NCBI GenBank assembly: GCA_948567375.1
Contig: OX419758.1
Location: 41,183,473-41,247,472, forward strand
DNA: 64,000 bases
Reading direction: 5' to 3'
Source: Lunularia cruciata
Lineage: Eukaryota > Streptophyta > Marchantiopsida > Lunulariales > Lunulariaceae
Part shown: piece after piece, positions 10,625 to 21,235 of the stretch
Layout: every line of letters begins with the position of its first letter
Position numbering within the stretch: the first letter of the stretch is position 1
Made by a program: the position numbers and the translations under genes
Notes under the pieces: model-generated
Told to the model about the DNA's origin: nothing
Seen by the model: only the letters and a program-made list of their open reading frames with translations
Database searches by the model: none

Positions 10625-11480
10625 AAATAGAGGGAGTATATCTATTGGAGTTCTTTGGTGGGATTATCATTGGACTAGCTATGGTATTACAAGCAAGTAT
10701 ATGAGTACAAGGGTACTTGTATGTGGAGAGAGATGATATTGCTAAGCAAGTCTCTCTACATCATGTGACACACTTGGTCTATTGGTATCCTAAGTTATTA
10801 CTGGTGTCAAAAATCAAGGGTCACCAAAAGACCCTACTAGAATAAATTTCCTTGTTGGGGAGCAAGATTTGGAGAGACATGGTCCCAATCATTTGGTAAT
10901 TTTTTGATGGCCATGTCAAGGATATACACATGCTTGCCAAGGTTAGGGTCTCTAGGATCTTTGTTTTAGTGTGTTTTGGGAGATGCTATATATACTAAGA
11001 TGTCTCCAAGTTCATCAATCCATTTCTCTAGCCTACATTTTGGAGAATGTTCCTTTGATGAGTGATTCTTGTACCCAAGTGATAATGAGTACACATCATA
11101 TCTATTCTTGGATGGGACTACAATGTTGATAGATGCAACCAAAGTGGGCTCATCATCTTCATCTTTGGTAGATGAACCTCTTACCTAGAGAGGTTCTACA
11201 ACATGCTTATGATGGGATTCAATGACTACACCACCTTATTGTTGATGATATTTTGGATATTGGCTGCTAGTCTCAAATGGTGATAGTGGCTAATAGATCA
11301 CATATGGTAGTGGTGAACCTTGTTGGACAGCCTAGAGCCACTTTACCCACACCTATGAGAATCCCAAGCTCCCATGCATTTTGAGATGGAGGTCATGGAC
11401 TTATTTGGGACTCATAGTTATATAGTTGGTAGAGCTCAACACCAATAAGAGGGAGCAAAAAATGGGTTTTTGCACCAATA
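10625..11480 (+). pseudogene. C5-cytosine DNA methyltransferase domain within the gypsy polyprotein (element B)
   Basis: C5-cytosine methyltransferases transfer a methyl group from S-adenosylmethionine to cytosine in DNA. Ordered motifs are visible. Motif I (SAM binding) reads LLEFFGGIIIG at about 10642-10674, next to YLYVERD near 10710-10730, the motif II region. Motif IV reads WPCQG with the catalytic PCQ codons at 10911-10919. Motif VI reads AYILENVP with ENV at 11043-11051. Further along come VDDILDIG near 11240-11265, GQPRATLP near 11320-11345 and a degraded HQ.EGAKNGF near 11440-11470. Stops and frameshifts interrupt it. It lies between protease and RT, so it belongs to Pol, not to a host gene. 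Element C carries the same domain with complementary intact motifs. About 300 residues, short for a DNMT and without visible regulatory domains. Confidence 0.88.
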
Positions 11481-11749
11481 TTACTACTATTATAGTTAAT
11501 GGCTACTAGTGAGAGTGGCCTACTTGGGGTCCATCAAGGTGAGCGTGGTCTACTTGGGTTACACCCTTGGTCTACTTGGGATACTACTAGAGGATGTATG
11601 GAGCTTGCAGCTAGAGCAGAGGGAGTTTTCCATATTGAGGTTGGGAACTCTAGTGGTTGGGAGCATGCCACTATTTGTCCCAAGGGTCCAATGTAATAGC
11701 TAGCCAATACATCTTCCACTCCTACATTAGTTACAAAGGATACTTGTCA

Positions 11750-12660
11750 AATCCTGGACCCAAGCTTACAAGAGGAGAAAGATGGAGAGTTTGGAGGTTC
11801 TTGGGGAGCTACACAAATTATTTTGCCTTCAATATGAAATATTTGTATCTGAAAGGACTTGGTATTTGGATTGAGCTTACTAATGATTCACTAGTTTTTT
11901 GACGTCCCTACAAATATAATGATATGGAGAGAACATTGAGTCAAAGTAGAGCCCTTTTGAGGCTGGTTTAGTAGAGATTTCACATGGAGAGTATGCATCA
12001 GCTACAATGATGCCAGCCAAGAAGGGTATGCATGGCAACTACATAGATAGACAGATGTGTGGAGATTACCATCCCATCAACTAACAAATTAGGGCTGATT
12101 GGTAAGCCATGCCTTCACCAAAGGAGATCTTTGATATGATTGGACATGCAAAGGTCGTTAGTACTTTGGATCTTCAAGCAAGATATCATTAGTTGTTGAT
12201 CAAGGAGGAAGATAAGTCCACGATAAAATTTTGTTCTATTGATCCTCATGGCAGGGATACATTATACCACTGGAGATTCTTAGCGTTTGGGTTCAAGAAC
12301 GCTCCATGTCATAGGATCCTAATAGGATTGGATTTTGCATGGTATTATATGGATGACATTTTGGTCTATAACACTATCATGGAGGAGCATGAGAGACATT
12401 TGTTGGAGGTGTTTGAGAGATTGAGATCTCATGGACTCAAATTACATCCTAGGAAGTGTAGATTCTTCCATGAGCAAGTTGAGTATTTAGGTCACATTAT
12501 CTACCCTAGAGGACTTGGTGTTCAGCAGACCAAGGTAGAGGTTATTGCACATACTCTTCAGCCTACGAATGTGAGTAGAGTGTGAGCATTCCGTGGGTTG
12601 ATGAAACTCTATCACCAATATGTTAGAGAATTTAGTGTCATCGCCAAGGCCTTAACAAAG
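11750..12660 (+). pseudogene. Reverse transcriptase of element B
   Basis: Copies element RNA into DNA. Blocks in order: CGDYHPIN near 12058-12082, MPSPKEIFDMIGHAKV near 12110-12155, STLDLQARYH near 12160-12190, the fingers-palm stretch DTLYHWRFLAFGFKNAP near 12256-12306, and the catalytic YMDD box at 12346-12357. The thumb reads HPRKCRFFHEQVEYLG near 12445-12495. A 130-codon open stretch (12193-12585) covers palm and thumb. The N-terminal part (11750-12050) needs other frames. Element C has lost this entire domain. Confidence 0.9.
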
Positions 12661-12699
12661 CTAACCAAGCTAACATAGGAGTGGTGTTGGGGAGATGAA

Positions 12700-13160
12700 C
12701 AAGAGAGAGCTTTTATAGAGCTCAAGGAGAGGTTGATATCTACCTCTATTCTTAGGAGATTGACCAAAGGATGACCATTCTAAGTTCACACTGATTGGAG
12801 TACATTGGGGCTTGGAGTAGTGCTTATCTAACATGAAGATAAAGGGAAGGAGGTTGTGGTAGCCTATGATAGTCACTCTAGCAATACAATGGAGGTAAAG
12901 TATAGTTATATGAGAGAGAATTTTTGGCAATAGTATGAGCAATACCACAAGTTTTATGTTACCTATTTGGTAGCCCCTTCACTCTTATCACTAATAATCA
13001 ACCATAAAAGTGGTTGACAGAGTACGATAAGCTTTCAAGGAAGCTTGCATGATAGATTTTGATTTTACAAGAGTATGATTTTATGGTTATTCACAAACAT
13101 AGAGTGGTGAACCGTGATGCAAATAGGTTAAGTAAAAACCCATGTCTTAGATAGAAGGAT
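12700..13160 (+). pseudogene. RNase H of element B
   Basis: Reads VHTDWSTLGLGVVL near 12785-12825 (first catalytic Asp), VVVAYDSHSSNTMEVKYS near 12855-12910 (Glu region) and the tail HRVVNRDANRLSKNP near 13100-13140 in shifted frames. It follows RT directly, as in all Ty3/gypsy elements. Stops interrupt it throughout. Confidence 0.78.
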
Positions 13161-13339
13161 CAAATTAGAGCACATTGGCATGGTAAGATAGATGAGGAGA
13201 TGGTGCTAAGTTGGCAAACATCTTCCTTTCTCTCTATATTTTTGAGGCTTTGGTGATATCTCTCTCAATGCATAAGGAATAGTTATTGAGGTCACAAATC
13301 CAAAGGATAGAGATATTGGTATAGTTGAGCAAGACATTC

Positions 13340-14110
13340 ATGATGATATCTTAGTAATGGATTATCTTTGCATTGGTGTTGTGGGTGGGACGGTTGGTGC
13401 CAAGGAGAGAGATCATGTTCTTTAGTAAGCTAGATAGTTTAGATTGGATGGCAAACACCTTCTGAGTGCATGGGAGGATAGAAGAGTGCAAGTGGTACCA
13501 CTTCCACCTTAGAGACCACAGTTGGTCTATCATGCTCATGAGGAGCTAAGATATTTTGGAGTAAAGCAGACATATAGCTTATTCTAGAGTCATTATTGGT
13601 GGTGTGATATGAAGATCAATGTATAGCAATTTTTTACCAGATATGTGATTTGTGACCAAGTTAGAGCATCATTTAATGTTCCTATACCATAATTTATACC
13701 CATTAGATATCAAGGGGTTGGGTTATTGTTGGAGTTTGGACTTTGTTGGACCTTTATTGTTGATTGTGAGACATCATTAGTATGTTTTGGTTATGATGAA
13801 GCACTTCTCTAATTGGATTAAGTTGGTGGCACTTCCTAACAAGTCCAATGAAGATATAGTTTTCTTGTTCTTGGATTGGATTCTTAGTCATTTTGGTGCA
13901 CCAATTGAAGTTTTGACTAATCAAGGTACAAAGTTCTTGGAGGAGTTTTAGGTCGTGTGACAAGACTTTGATTGATAATCATACTTCCTCTTGAAATCAC
14001 CTTAAGATAGATAGCATGGTAGAGAGAGTGGTTTAGATGGTGTAGAGAGGATTGCATAAGTATGGTTTGTAGAGAGGCCACTTGGGAGATTGGGATCTCC
14101 AATTACCTTG
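13340..14110 (+). pseudogene. Integrase of element B
   Basis: The zinc region reads YHAHEELRYFGVKQTY near 13520-13570 with a later CD.V pair near 13650. The core reads LDFVGP-like sequence near 13735 and, after shifts, KLVALPNKSNED near 13825-13855 and APIEVLTNQGTKFLEE near 13895-13945. The second catalytic Asp has become Asn here (LTNQG); element C keeps LTDQG. Multiple stops. The C-terminal tail continues into the PHD-bearing segment at 14440-14766. Confidence 0.82.
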
Positions 14111-14439
14111 GTTGGCCATGGGCTATCAGTTCAGCCGGCAAGCCTCCTTAACATCCTTCGCTTCTTACTCTCTACATCTATGGATGAGATCTGGATTTAC
14201 TTGTGGCCATTTGTTGAGATGCTATTGTAGTTTTGGACTTGGATGATCTAGACATATGGGTGAGCACTTGTTCTCAACATGCAAAGATCTTTCAAAGAGT
14301 GATGCCCATGGCTTTTAAGAACTTGGTGATTACTCAGCATAGGGATACCTTACACTATGCTGCTATTTGAGGAGGAGGTTATAGACCTTTGATCCATTGA
14401 TTTAATCTAGGTGACTATGTATATTGTAACAAACAACAT

Positions 14440-14766
14440 CAACGACACTTGATGTTACTACAAGTTGCACTATCTTGAGAGTGCATGAGGTTTTGCCTTC
14501 TAGAGTCCTCAGATTAGAAGGATGTGATGGTGTTGTTTGGAAGGATCATATCTGCAATAATGTACCATGCCACCTCCTAAACATTGATGGCACTATGGAT
14601 CCAACCTTGGCACTTGTACATGCAAGCTTGCAATGTATGTTATGCGGCTCTTTGGTGGAGTTGTTACTATGTTAATGTGTGATAGTTGTTTGAGAGTATG
14701 GAATGTTTGGCTCCTCCTCTCATAGTGGTTCCTCAAGGATAGTAGTTATGTCCTAGATATACTTGA
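14440..14766 (+). pseudogene. Pol C-terminal tail with PHD finger (element B)
   Basis: The tail reads VLRLEGCDGVVWKDHICNN and LLNIDGTMDP, then a PHD-type zinc finger at 14634-14760: CMLC, then CDSC in a shifted frame, then the MECLAPPL and VPQG segment, two stops in place of the Trp region, and LCPRY. A tga stop follows at 14764-14766. PHD fingers bind histone H3 tails through a Cys4-His-Cys3 zinc scaffold. Here one frameshift removes the His and the last Cys is Tyr, but element C has the His and CPRC intact, so the family ancestor had the full set. It lies at the very end of Pol. Confidence 0.8.
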
Positions 14767-14933
14767 CCTATAGCTAGTTCATCATTCATATGGTATAGAT
14801 TGTAGACATGTGACTAATTATGCGGCTAGATAGCACACGGCCTCCTGATCTTTGCTCACCATAGGATATACCATATACGTAGAGTAGATGCCTATCTATA
14901 GTTTAAGAGACCTAACCACCATCTAGGGGCAAT

Positions 14934-15583
14934 TGTGGCACTTTAGAGTTCATGTATGACTTATCTGTGAGTTGTGCTTCTATTGTATATGATATTGACT
15001 ATGATGTATGTTGTGTAATAATGTATATACACACAACAATTATCATGACATTTGTGGTGTCAAAGCTAGATTGTTTGGATGCTAGAGTAGTAGTCTTGGT
15101 AGTCATAGGTATTTTGGTAGTTACTCATGGACTACTTGTTGGCGGTTTGATTTCATGATCACATGTAGGACCCACCATCACTTGCATTGTTCATACCATT
15201 GGATGTGCCATCAACATCACTATTAGGGTTGGAGACCTAGGTCAAAATCAAGGGTATACCATCAAAGTGCAACTCTAGAGAGCTTACTTCTTTGAGCTTT
15301 TGGGTTCCTAGCTATGGTGGACAAAGACAAGCAAGCATCACCTAGAGTCTCTTAGCTAGAGTGGATGTGACTTAATTGTAATGAGTACCTAGTTGTTGGA
15401 AAAATTATTGAGTGAATGGTCAAATATTGATCTGATTTGAGTGTGATTTGAGATTTGAGTGTGATTTGAAAAAGAATTGATTATTGTGGCATTTTAGAGT
15501 TCATGTATGATTTATGTGTGAGTTGTGTTTTCATAGTGTATGATATTTACAATGATGTATAGTGATGTATATATGCACAACAA
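14934..15583 (+). repeat. 3' LTR region of element B: block b, LTR block a, second block b'
   Basis: Block b (14934-15039) starts TGTGGCACTTTAGAGTTCATG after a purine-rich CTAGGGGCAAT. Block a (15040-15483) matches the 5' LTR. Block b' (15485-15583) repeats b directly after a. The 5' LTR has block a only. Element C shows the same a...b-a-b' pattern. The ends suggest that the LTR may really be b+a and that the element is permuted; see findings. Confidence 0.75.
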
Positions 15584-15639
15584 CTCTTCTTTGAAGTAGA
15601 CCATCTGCTCCTTGATGGAAAAGAATATTCTCTACCATC

Positions 15640-16330
15640 ATGTTAGGTCCAAATCTTGCTACAAGGGCCTTCCTCTCTCTAGCATGCATCCCATCATGAT
15701 AGTTACCTCTTGTAATAAAGTCCACAATCTCCTAATACTCCATTGAACCTCTTGAGTGATTGAGATTGTCATGAGCTCCTCATCCAAAAAAGAATCATCC
15801 ATTGGCTCAACTCCATCATGATCATAGGCTTTAGATAATACATCAACATTTGTGTGTTTCTTCCTTGGCCTATCCTCAATAGTGTAATCATATTCAAACA
15901 AGAGTATCATCTACCTTGCTAGCCTTCCCTCCACCTTATGCTTGTTGAAGATGTACTTCAAAGCCTGGTGATCTAGGACAATGGTAGCCTTCCCTCCAAT
16001 CAAGTTGTGTTGAAGAGTCTTGAGATAAAAAAATCACTACCAACCTTTCCCTTTTCATGATTGAATACTTCTCCTTTGTCAAGACCATTTGTTTACTAGC
16101 ATAAGCTATTTGAAGATCATGCACATCTTGGTCTAATTGACTAAGAGTGCATCATATAGCTATATTGGAAGCATCAATGTAAAGGATGAAAGGCTTACTC
16201 CAATCAGGTTTAGCAAGAATTGGAGTCATAACAAGGGATTGCTTGAGCTCCTCAAAAGCATTGAGAACCTCCTTGTCTTCCAAAATCATAACGTGTTCTA
16301 CACCCTTCTTCATGTAAATGGTTGATGCAT
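15640..16330 (-). pseudogene. RNase H of element 2
   Basis: Reads KPDWSKPFILYIDASNIAI near 16175-16230, then IAYASKQMVLTKEKYSIMKRE near 16050-16115 and the tail LFEYDYTIEDRPRKKHTNVDVLSKA near 15830-15905, which matches the conserved RNase H end (HRPGK.N..AD.LSR). The integrase-linker sequence ENILFHQGADGLLQRR follows at 15590-15640. Stops and shifts are present. Confidence 0.85.
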
Positions 16331-17050
16331 AAGATTGTTGGAAAATGAGAAGATGAACCTCTTATAGTACCCAATCATCTCCAAGAATTGGCATAGCGTC
16401 AAGCTTGGAAGGAATGGAAGCTTTGATATTTTTCTCACCTTTTTAAGATCCACTACTATTCCATCCTTGGAAATTATATACCCAATAAGAGGCATTCTTC
16501 ATAACAAAAGATGCACTTCTATGGGTTCAGTGATGCATTTGCTTCGTCTAAATATTGCAAGATCTTTATTATGTGCTCAAAGTGCTCTTCCTTGCTCTCA
16601 TAGACACAAAAGTTATCAATGAAATCTCTCACAAATTTTCCTATAGAAGGTTCAAATACCTTGTTCATGAACCATTGAAATGTGACTAAAGCATTACCAA
16701 GACCAAAAATCATGACCTTGAAAGCATAAATTCTTCAAGGTGTGGTGAATATGGTGAGTTGTTGATGCTTTGATGCAATCTTAATTTGGTTATAATGACT
16801 ATAACCATCTTCAAAACTATATGTCTCATGACATGCAACCTCCTCCAAGATCTCATCAATGAATGGCAAGGAGTAGTAGACCTTCTTGGTAATAATATTG
16901 AGCTACTTGTAATCAAAATATACCCAAAGCTTACCATTCTTCTTCTTCAAAATCACAATTAGATACACCTATTCTGACTTCTCCATTTCAAAAATAGACT
17001 TAGCATCCTTGAGCTTAGCCATTTCTTCCTTCACAACAAAAGTTGTTGGT
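16330..17050 (-). pseudogene. Reverse transcriptase of element 2
   Basis: Blocks, reading leftward in changing frames: VYFDYKQLNI near 16905, SLPFIDEILEEVACHETYSFEDG near 16815-16885, MIFGLGNALVTFQWFMNKVF near 16655-16713, and FVRDFIDNFCVYESKEEH near 16580-16640, the YxDD region in the form FIDN. The thumb and connection include IGYYKRFIFSFS near 16330-16370. The style (FIDEILE, FEDGYS.YNQI) resembles Tat/Athila-type gypsy RT. The second catalytic Asp has become Asn. Confidence 0.85.
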
Positions 17051-18250
17051 GGGCTAATGCAAACATTGATTTTGGCAGACTGGTATTCTATGTGACTCCA
17101 CCTCTACCTGGTGCTACTCCACGGTGACTTCCTTGAGATCCTTGTAACTAAAAGCAACCACATGGATAAACTTATAGAAAATCTCCTCAAATCTTACCTT
17201 CTTACTTGAAGGTAGATAGGCTCTTCTTTATCTCTTCTAGTGTAAATGGTGATTTATCAAGGGTTTTCAAACTTCTTGCTTAGGCATAGAGTCCATAGCA
17301 CACAAGGGATGCACATCTGAATCAGATTTAGAGGCATCTTCTTCCGATGAGGTTCTTCTTCCATGCTTATGTCCACAATTGAATGTCCTTCTTTTGAATC
17401 TAATTCCAAATAATCAAAAGATGGTATATCTTAATGTGAAGGTGGTTGGTGTTAGTTATAAGAACTTTAAATTGATAGTTTGATGGCCCAATTCTCAAGT
17501 ACCCTTTAAGCCATCAATTAGTTGTTTGAGCTGCTCTCAACTTTGGCCTCCCAAGTAGCAAATCAAAACTTGTATCCTTCACAACTTGTCATGAGATTGG
17601 AAAGTCATGAGATTTTAAAGTCCCACAACCAATACTATCACCTTGTCCATCACATCCATTAGTCAAACTTGTTGTTTGTTTGCCATGCTCACTATAAGTG
17701 TTGAAGGTCCAGAGGGTAACATATCCAAGTTCTTCATCAACTTCTTTGACATGGCATTCACCATAGAAACTCCATCAACAAGTGCATCCTTGATATTATG
17801 ACTATTTATCCTTAGATCAATCTTGGAGGCATATTCACAAGCATCCCATGGTGTTGGTTTTGCATCCACCATCCCCATTGATACCAAAACCTTTGCTTTT
17901 TTTTCTTGCTCTTTATAGAACTCAAACCATCCCTAAGCTCCTTCCTCAAGGTAAGATTTAAAGTAATTAGTTGACCTACTCTAATATTAGCCTTGTGACT
18001 ACCAACATCCTCCAACACATTGTAGGCCAATTGTTGTTTGATATAAAGAAATCATCTGTCCTCAACTTCTTCCTTGGAGTCTTTGTTGATTGTATTGAAC
18101 TAGTATTGTGAGTACTCCTTGTAGGCATTGCACTATCCTTGCTAAGAGTGGATTCTTGAGAGGACAATATATCATTTGGAAAATGTGCTCTCTTCTTCTC
18201 TTGTGCCAAAAGCTCCAAGTGAAAATCTTTGGAGTTTAAGCATTATCTCT
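17051..18250 (-). pseudogene. Protease/spacer region of element 2
   Basis: A 74-residue open stretch at 17663-17887 reads NIKDALVDGVSMVNAMSKKL, where LVDGVSMVNAMS resembles a retropepsin active site (usually L.D.GA..N.MS) with Gly-Ala changed; the Asp is retained. The rest holds no motif I recognise. Position between gag and RT supports the protease assignment. Confidence 0.6.
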
Positions 18251-19340
18251 TCTCATACTTGCTCTCCATCACATCTATGGATGTTATCTCCTTACCTCTA
18301 TTTGCATAGGAAGTACTTGGGTTTGACCACCTCCCTCTTTCTCTCTATTTGCTCCCTCATAACCCTTCCCCCATGGTACATGGAATTTGGGCAATTCTTT
18401 TGGATGTGATCTCTACCTCTATACCCAAAACAATTTCTATGATTAAAAGTACTAGTTGGTTGTCCTTTTCTATATGCATGGTTTTCAAGCCCTCTCTTAA
18501 AATTTTGGTCTACCTCTTTCTTCTCCCATAGTTGCACTACATTGATCTTGAGATTTGCAAGTTTTTGTATGATAGTTTGAAGGAGATCTTGTGGTGGAGG
18601 TGCAAGGAGAAGAGAAACTACTACTTGGGATGCCACCCTTACCACCAAAGGATAAAAATCCCCACCATACTTGTAGACTTGTGGAGGATGCACAACTTCC
18701 TTTACCACCAAATCATTCTCATTGTCTTCCAAACTCTCCTCCATACAAATAGCAATCTTGATAGCTTTTACCTTCAAAGAAGGTTTCTTATATCTCACCT
18801 TGCTTAGAATTTGTGGTTTCAAGCCTCCCACCAAATTCTTGGTGAGCATAGCTCTTATCCTAATCATGGTAGTCTCCATATTATCTCCACTCTTCCTCAA
18901 TGCGGAACCTAGACTCTAACTTCTCCACTTTTTTGCATAGACCCTTACTTTCTCTCCATCTCCTTGCTTGAGGAAGGTAACTTTGCTCCTCAATCTCTCA
19001 TCAAGAAGAAAGTTCTAAATGAGTGCTATAATCAAACTCTCTCAAGACTCCTCTTGCACATCTCTTTTCTCTCTCTTTTGGTATTTTGACTCATACCATG
19101 TAAGAGCTACATCCTCAAAGAAATCAGGTAGAAATGCAACTCACTCATTCTTCCTCCTCTCATTATTTGCTATGCAAGCCCTCTTGAAGTCTCTCAAAAG
19201 AGCCTCCACATCCTCTCCACTCTTGCCAAAGAAAACTAGAAGTTTCCACATCTTAACCTCTCATTACCTTTCTCCTCTCTTTATGTTTTTGGTCTATTTT
19301 CTCTCTCACTCTATAACTAATAGACTATATACATGACTAG
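18250..19340 (-). pseudogene. Gag of element 2 with a damaged zinc knuckle
   Basis: The capsid part reads VAFLPDFFEDVALTWYESKYQK near 19060-19130 in the minus frame, matching the LTWY region of plant gag. A 200-codon open stretch covers 18298-18900 and contains CFGYRGRDHIQKNCP near 18410-18455, a C-x2-C-x4-H-x4-C knuckle in which the second Cys is Tyr. This is the longest open frame in the window, but it has no clean start and the rest of the element is broken. Confidence 0.8.
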
Positions 19341-20602
19341 CACTATTTTAGTAAAGTCCACTTTAGGTAGTACAAAGAATTCAAGTTTTTCCATGATTTC
19401 TATAGCACAATAAAATCCAAAAGTGAAAATTAAGTGAATTCTCATGGATATTTTATCCATCAACTAAAAGATCATCTCCATCATTAATCTTGAGAAATTT
19501 CTGATGAAGGTGTTTCTCTATAGCAATACTATGACTCTCTCTAAGATCCTTTACCAAGGTCTCCAACAATTTTATGATTCCTTTACACTCATGGCTATTT
19601 GGAAGTCCTTCCACTCCAACTTCACAACTTCACAACTTCATGATGTCCTTCACACAACTTCTTGGTCCTAGATCTCCTCCCTCCAAATCTTAGTGAAGAA
19701 GGTCTAACATGCAATCCAAGTGAAATAAGCCTCTCCTTTCTCTCAATCTCTTGCTCTTAAGACTCAATAAACATGAATTTTTGTTTTTTTTCCTTCTTTC
19801 CATATAAGAAGCACTTAGAAACACTCTTTCCTGCAAACAGTGAAGCTCTTTGAATCCTCTCAACACTCTCTTCAAATTATACTCTAAACTCTTTTTTCTT
19901 CAAATAAACCACTATTATCACTTAAACCCCTTGAGGAACCTTATATAATTTTAATTTCCACTCATGATGGTCTTCCATGCTCCTAAGATGAATCTAAACA
20001 CTCAAACATGCTTTTGGTCAAACCTACACTCCTCATTATGAGAATTTAATCTCTTGAAATGACCCCTCCTCACAATGTCAACCAATTCTCCTGAGTTATA
20101 ACTCCCAAACCTTTGAAATTTTGTGCAATTAATCAGCCCCCATGTTGTTTTCCCTTGTTAAATGTTAGCACTTCTCATCAAGCCATTTGACCTAAGCATC
20201 TCTCTATTTAGCACACATCTTTTAGATTTGGTTTGAAAACCATCCTTCTCATTTAGAAAATTCAAAATATCTTATGCAATAATGATCTATCTCTACATTT
20301 AAGCCAAATGGTAGGATATCTTGCACTTGATTTTCTTGGAAAATTTCAAAACAATCCAATGAAGAATGAAGAAATGGCAGACTCTGTACAAAATCCCAAA
20401 GAACATGCAATTTGCAAGAACAGTTTACCCTACCACTTTCCAAAAAATATACCTTAGCATGTGTAACCGCTCTTTCAATAATATTAAGTATTCCAACAGA
20501 AAATTAGCACAAGCTATCTTCTATAAAGATTTCAAAGTTGAGATTTTGCCCAAAATCACCGTAATCCTCAAAATCTACAATCTCTCCAAAGCCTTTCATG
20601 TG

Positions 20603-20604
<2 letters not shown>

Positions 20605-20650
<46 letters not shown>
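20605..20650. repeat. (AT)n microsatellite
   Basis: About 23 uninterrupted AT units. Confidence 0.95.
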
Positions 20651-20658
<8 letters not shown>

Positions 20659-20767
20659 TCACTATAAAATTATCATGATGAACTACAGGGTATACAAATG
20701 GAGTCCAAATTCTCTAACATAAGTTCAACTCTCTCTTCCACTCTTTATCTTGACATAAATGATGTAT

Positions 20768-20801
20768 TATCATATATATATATATATATATATATGATAA
20801 T
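20768..20801. repeat. AT-repeat palindrome
   Basis: TTATCAT followed by TA units and ATGATAA forms a perfect inverted repeat that could extrude as a hairpin. Confidence 0.85.
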
Positions 20802-20829
20802 ATATATAAATTTCTCTCTCTCTTTTTAG

Positions 20830-21235
20830 AAACACATTGAGTCCTTATCTTATACATCAAGTTAATAAAGATATGAAGAAGACCAAAAGCAAATAAGGAC
20901 CATCCATTCAAATGATTTGTACCTTGTTGAGAAAACCATCCTTGGATACATTTCCTTTTGTGTAAATAATTAGAAATACTCACTACAAAGATCTAACTTG
21001 GTGGATGATTTGGATCATTTTAACCAACCTAGCAAATCATTCATAAGAGTTAATCATTGGTTTTCTTTATCAATCTCAAAACAAATATCAAAATTTTCCA
21101 TCTTTCTTGAGAATGAAAACCAAAATGCTTCTCAAATTGAGTTTCTTTGCTTTACAAACCTTTTTTTTAAGCTCTTTCTAAAATTTCAAAGGTATACAAA
21201 ATCCTTTGGAGATAAGCAATAGATCAATATATTGA
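20830..21235 (-). pseudogene. Fragment of a Ty3/gypsy reverse transcriptase
   Basis: In the minus orientation the segment reads TLMNDLLGWLK near 21010-21045, TKLDLCSEY near 20980-21005, MVFSTRYKSFEWMVL near 20905-20950 and, after a shift, FAFGLLHIFINLMYKI near 20850-20895. These are the ordered RT blocks ([32 protein letters not shown]) of a gypsy RT, decayed. The catalytic YxDD box is not visible, probably lost at the AT-repeat side. It is not part of element 2, whose own RT is complete. Confidence 0.65.

Larger units (their letters stand above)
6420..15583 (+). mobile_element. Element B: Ty3/gypsy retrotransposon encoding a DNA methyltransferase and a PHD finger
   Basis: A 9.16-kb plus-strand element nested in the integrase gene of element 2. 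Order: 5' LTR, leader, gag with two zinc knuckles, degraded protease region, C5-cytosine DNA methyltransferase domain, RT, RNase H, integrase, PHD finger, 3' LTR. A possible 5-bp target duplication (CTCTT) lies at 6415-6419 and 15584-15588. A sister copy in opposite orientation (element C, 31462-38991) confirms every domain except RT. The reading frames are heavily broken, so this copy is a relic. Confidence 0.88.
15584..19340 (-). mobile_element. Ty3/gypsy element 2, right (5') part: gag to RNase H
   Basis: Continuation of the element interrupted by element B. Reading leftward: gag with zinc knuckle (19340-18250), spacer and protease region, RT (17050-16330), RNase H (16330-15640), then the spacer leading to integrase. 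No 5' LTR is recognisable to the right, so the 5' end is lost or lies beyond recognisable similarity. Confidence 0.82.
19341..20829. other. No gene seen; AT-rich, two AT microsatellites
   Basis: Contains (AT)n at 20605-20650 and an AT palindrome at 20768-20801, followed by a short TC run (20811-20824). No domain could be read in any frame. It may include remains of the element 2 leader. Confidence 0.5.

Noticed and set aside
11499-11719. Overlapping short open frames on both strands
   Set aside because: They fall in the decayed end of the methyltransferase and the start of the RT region of element B, with no family match; frames overlap because of a simple TCTACTTGGG-type repeat.
19019-19336. 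105-codon plus-strand open frame
   Set aside because: Antisense of the element 2 gag, whose minus-strand reading carries the LTWY capsid motif.
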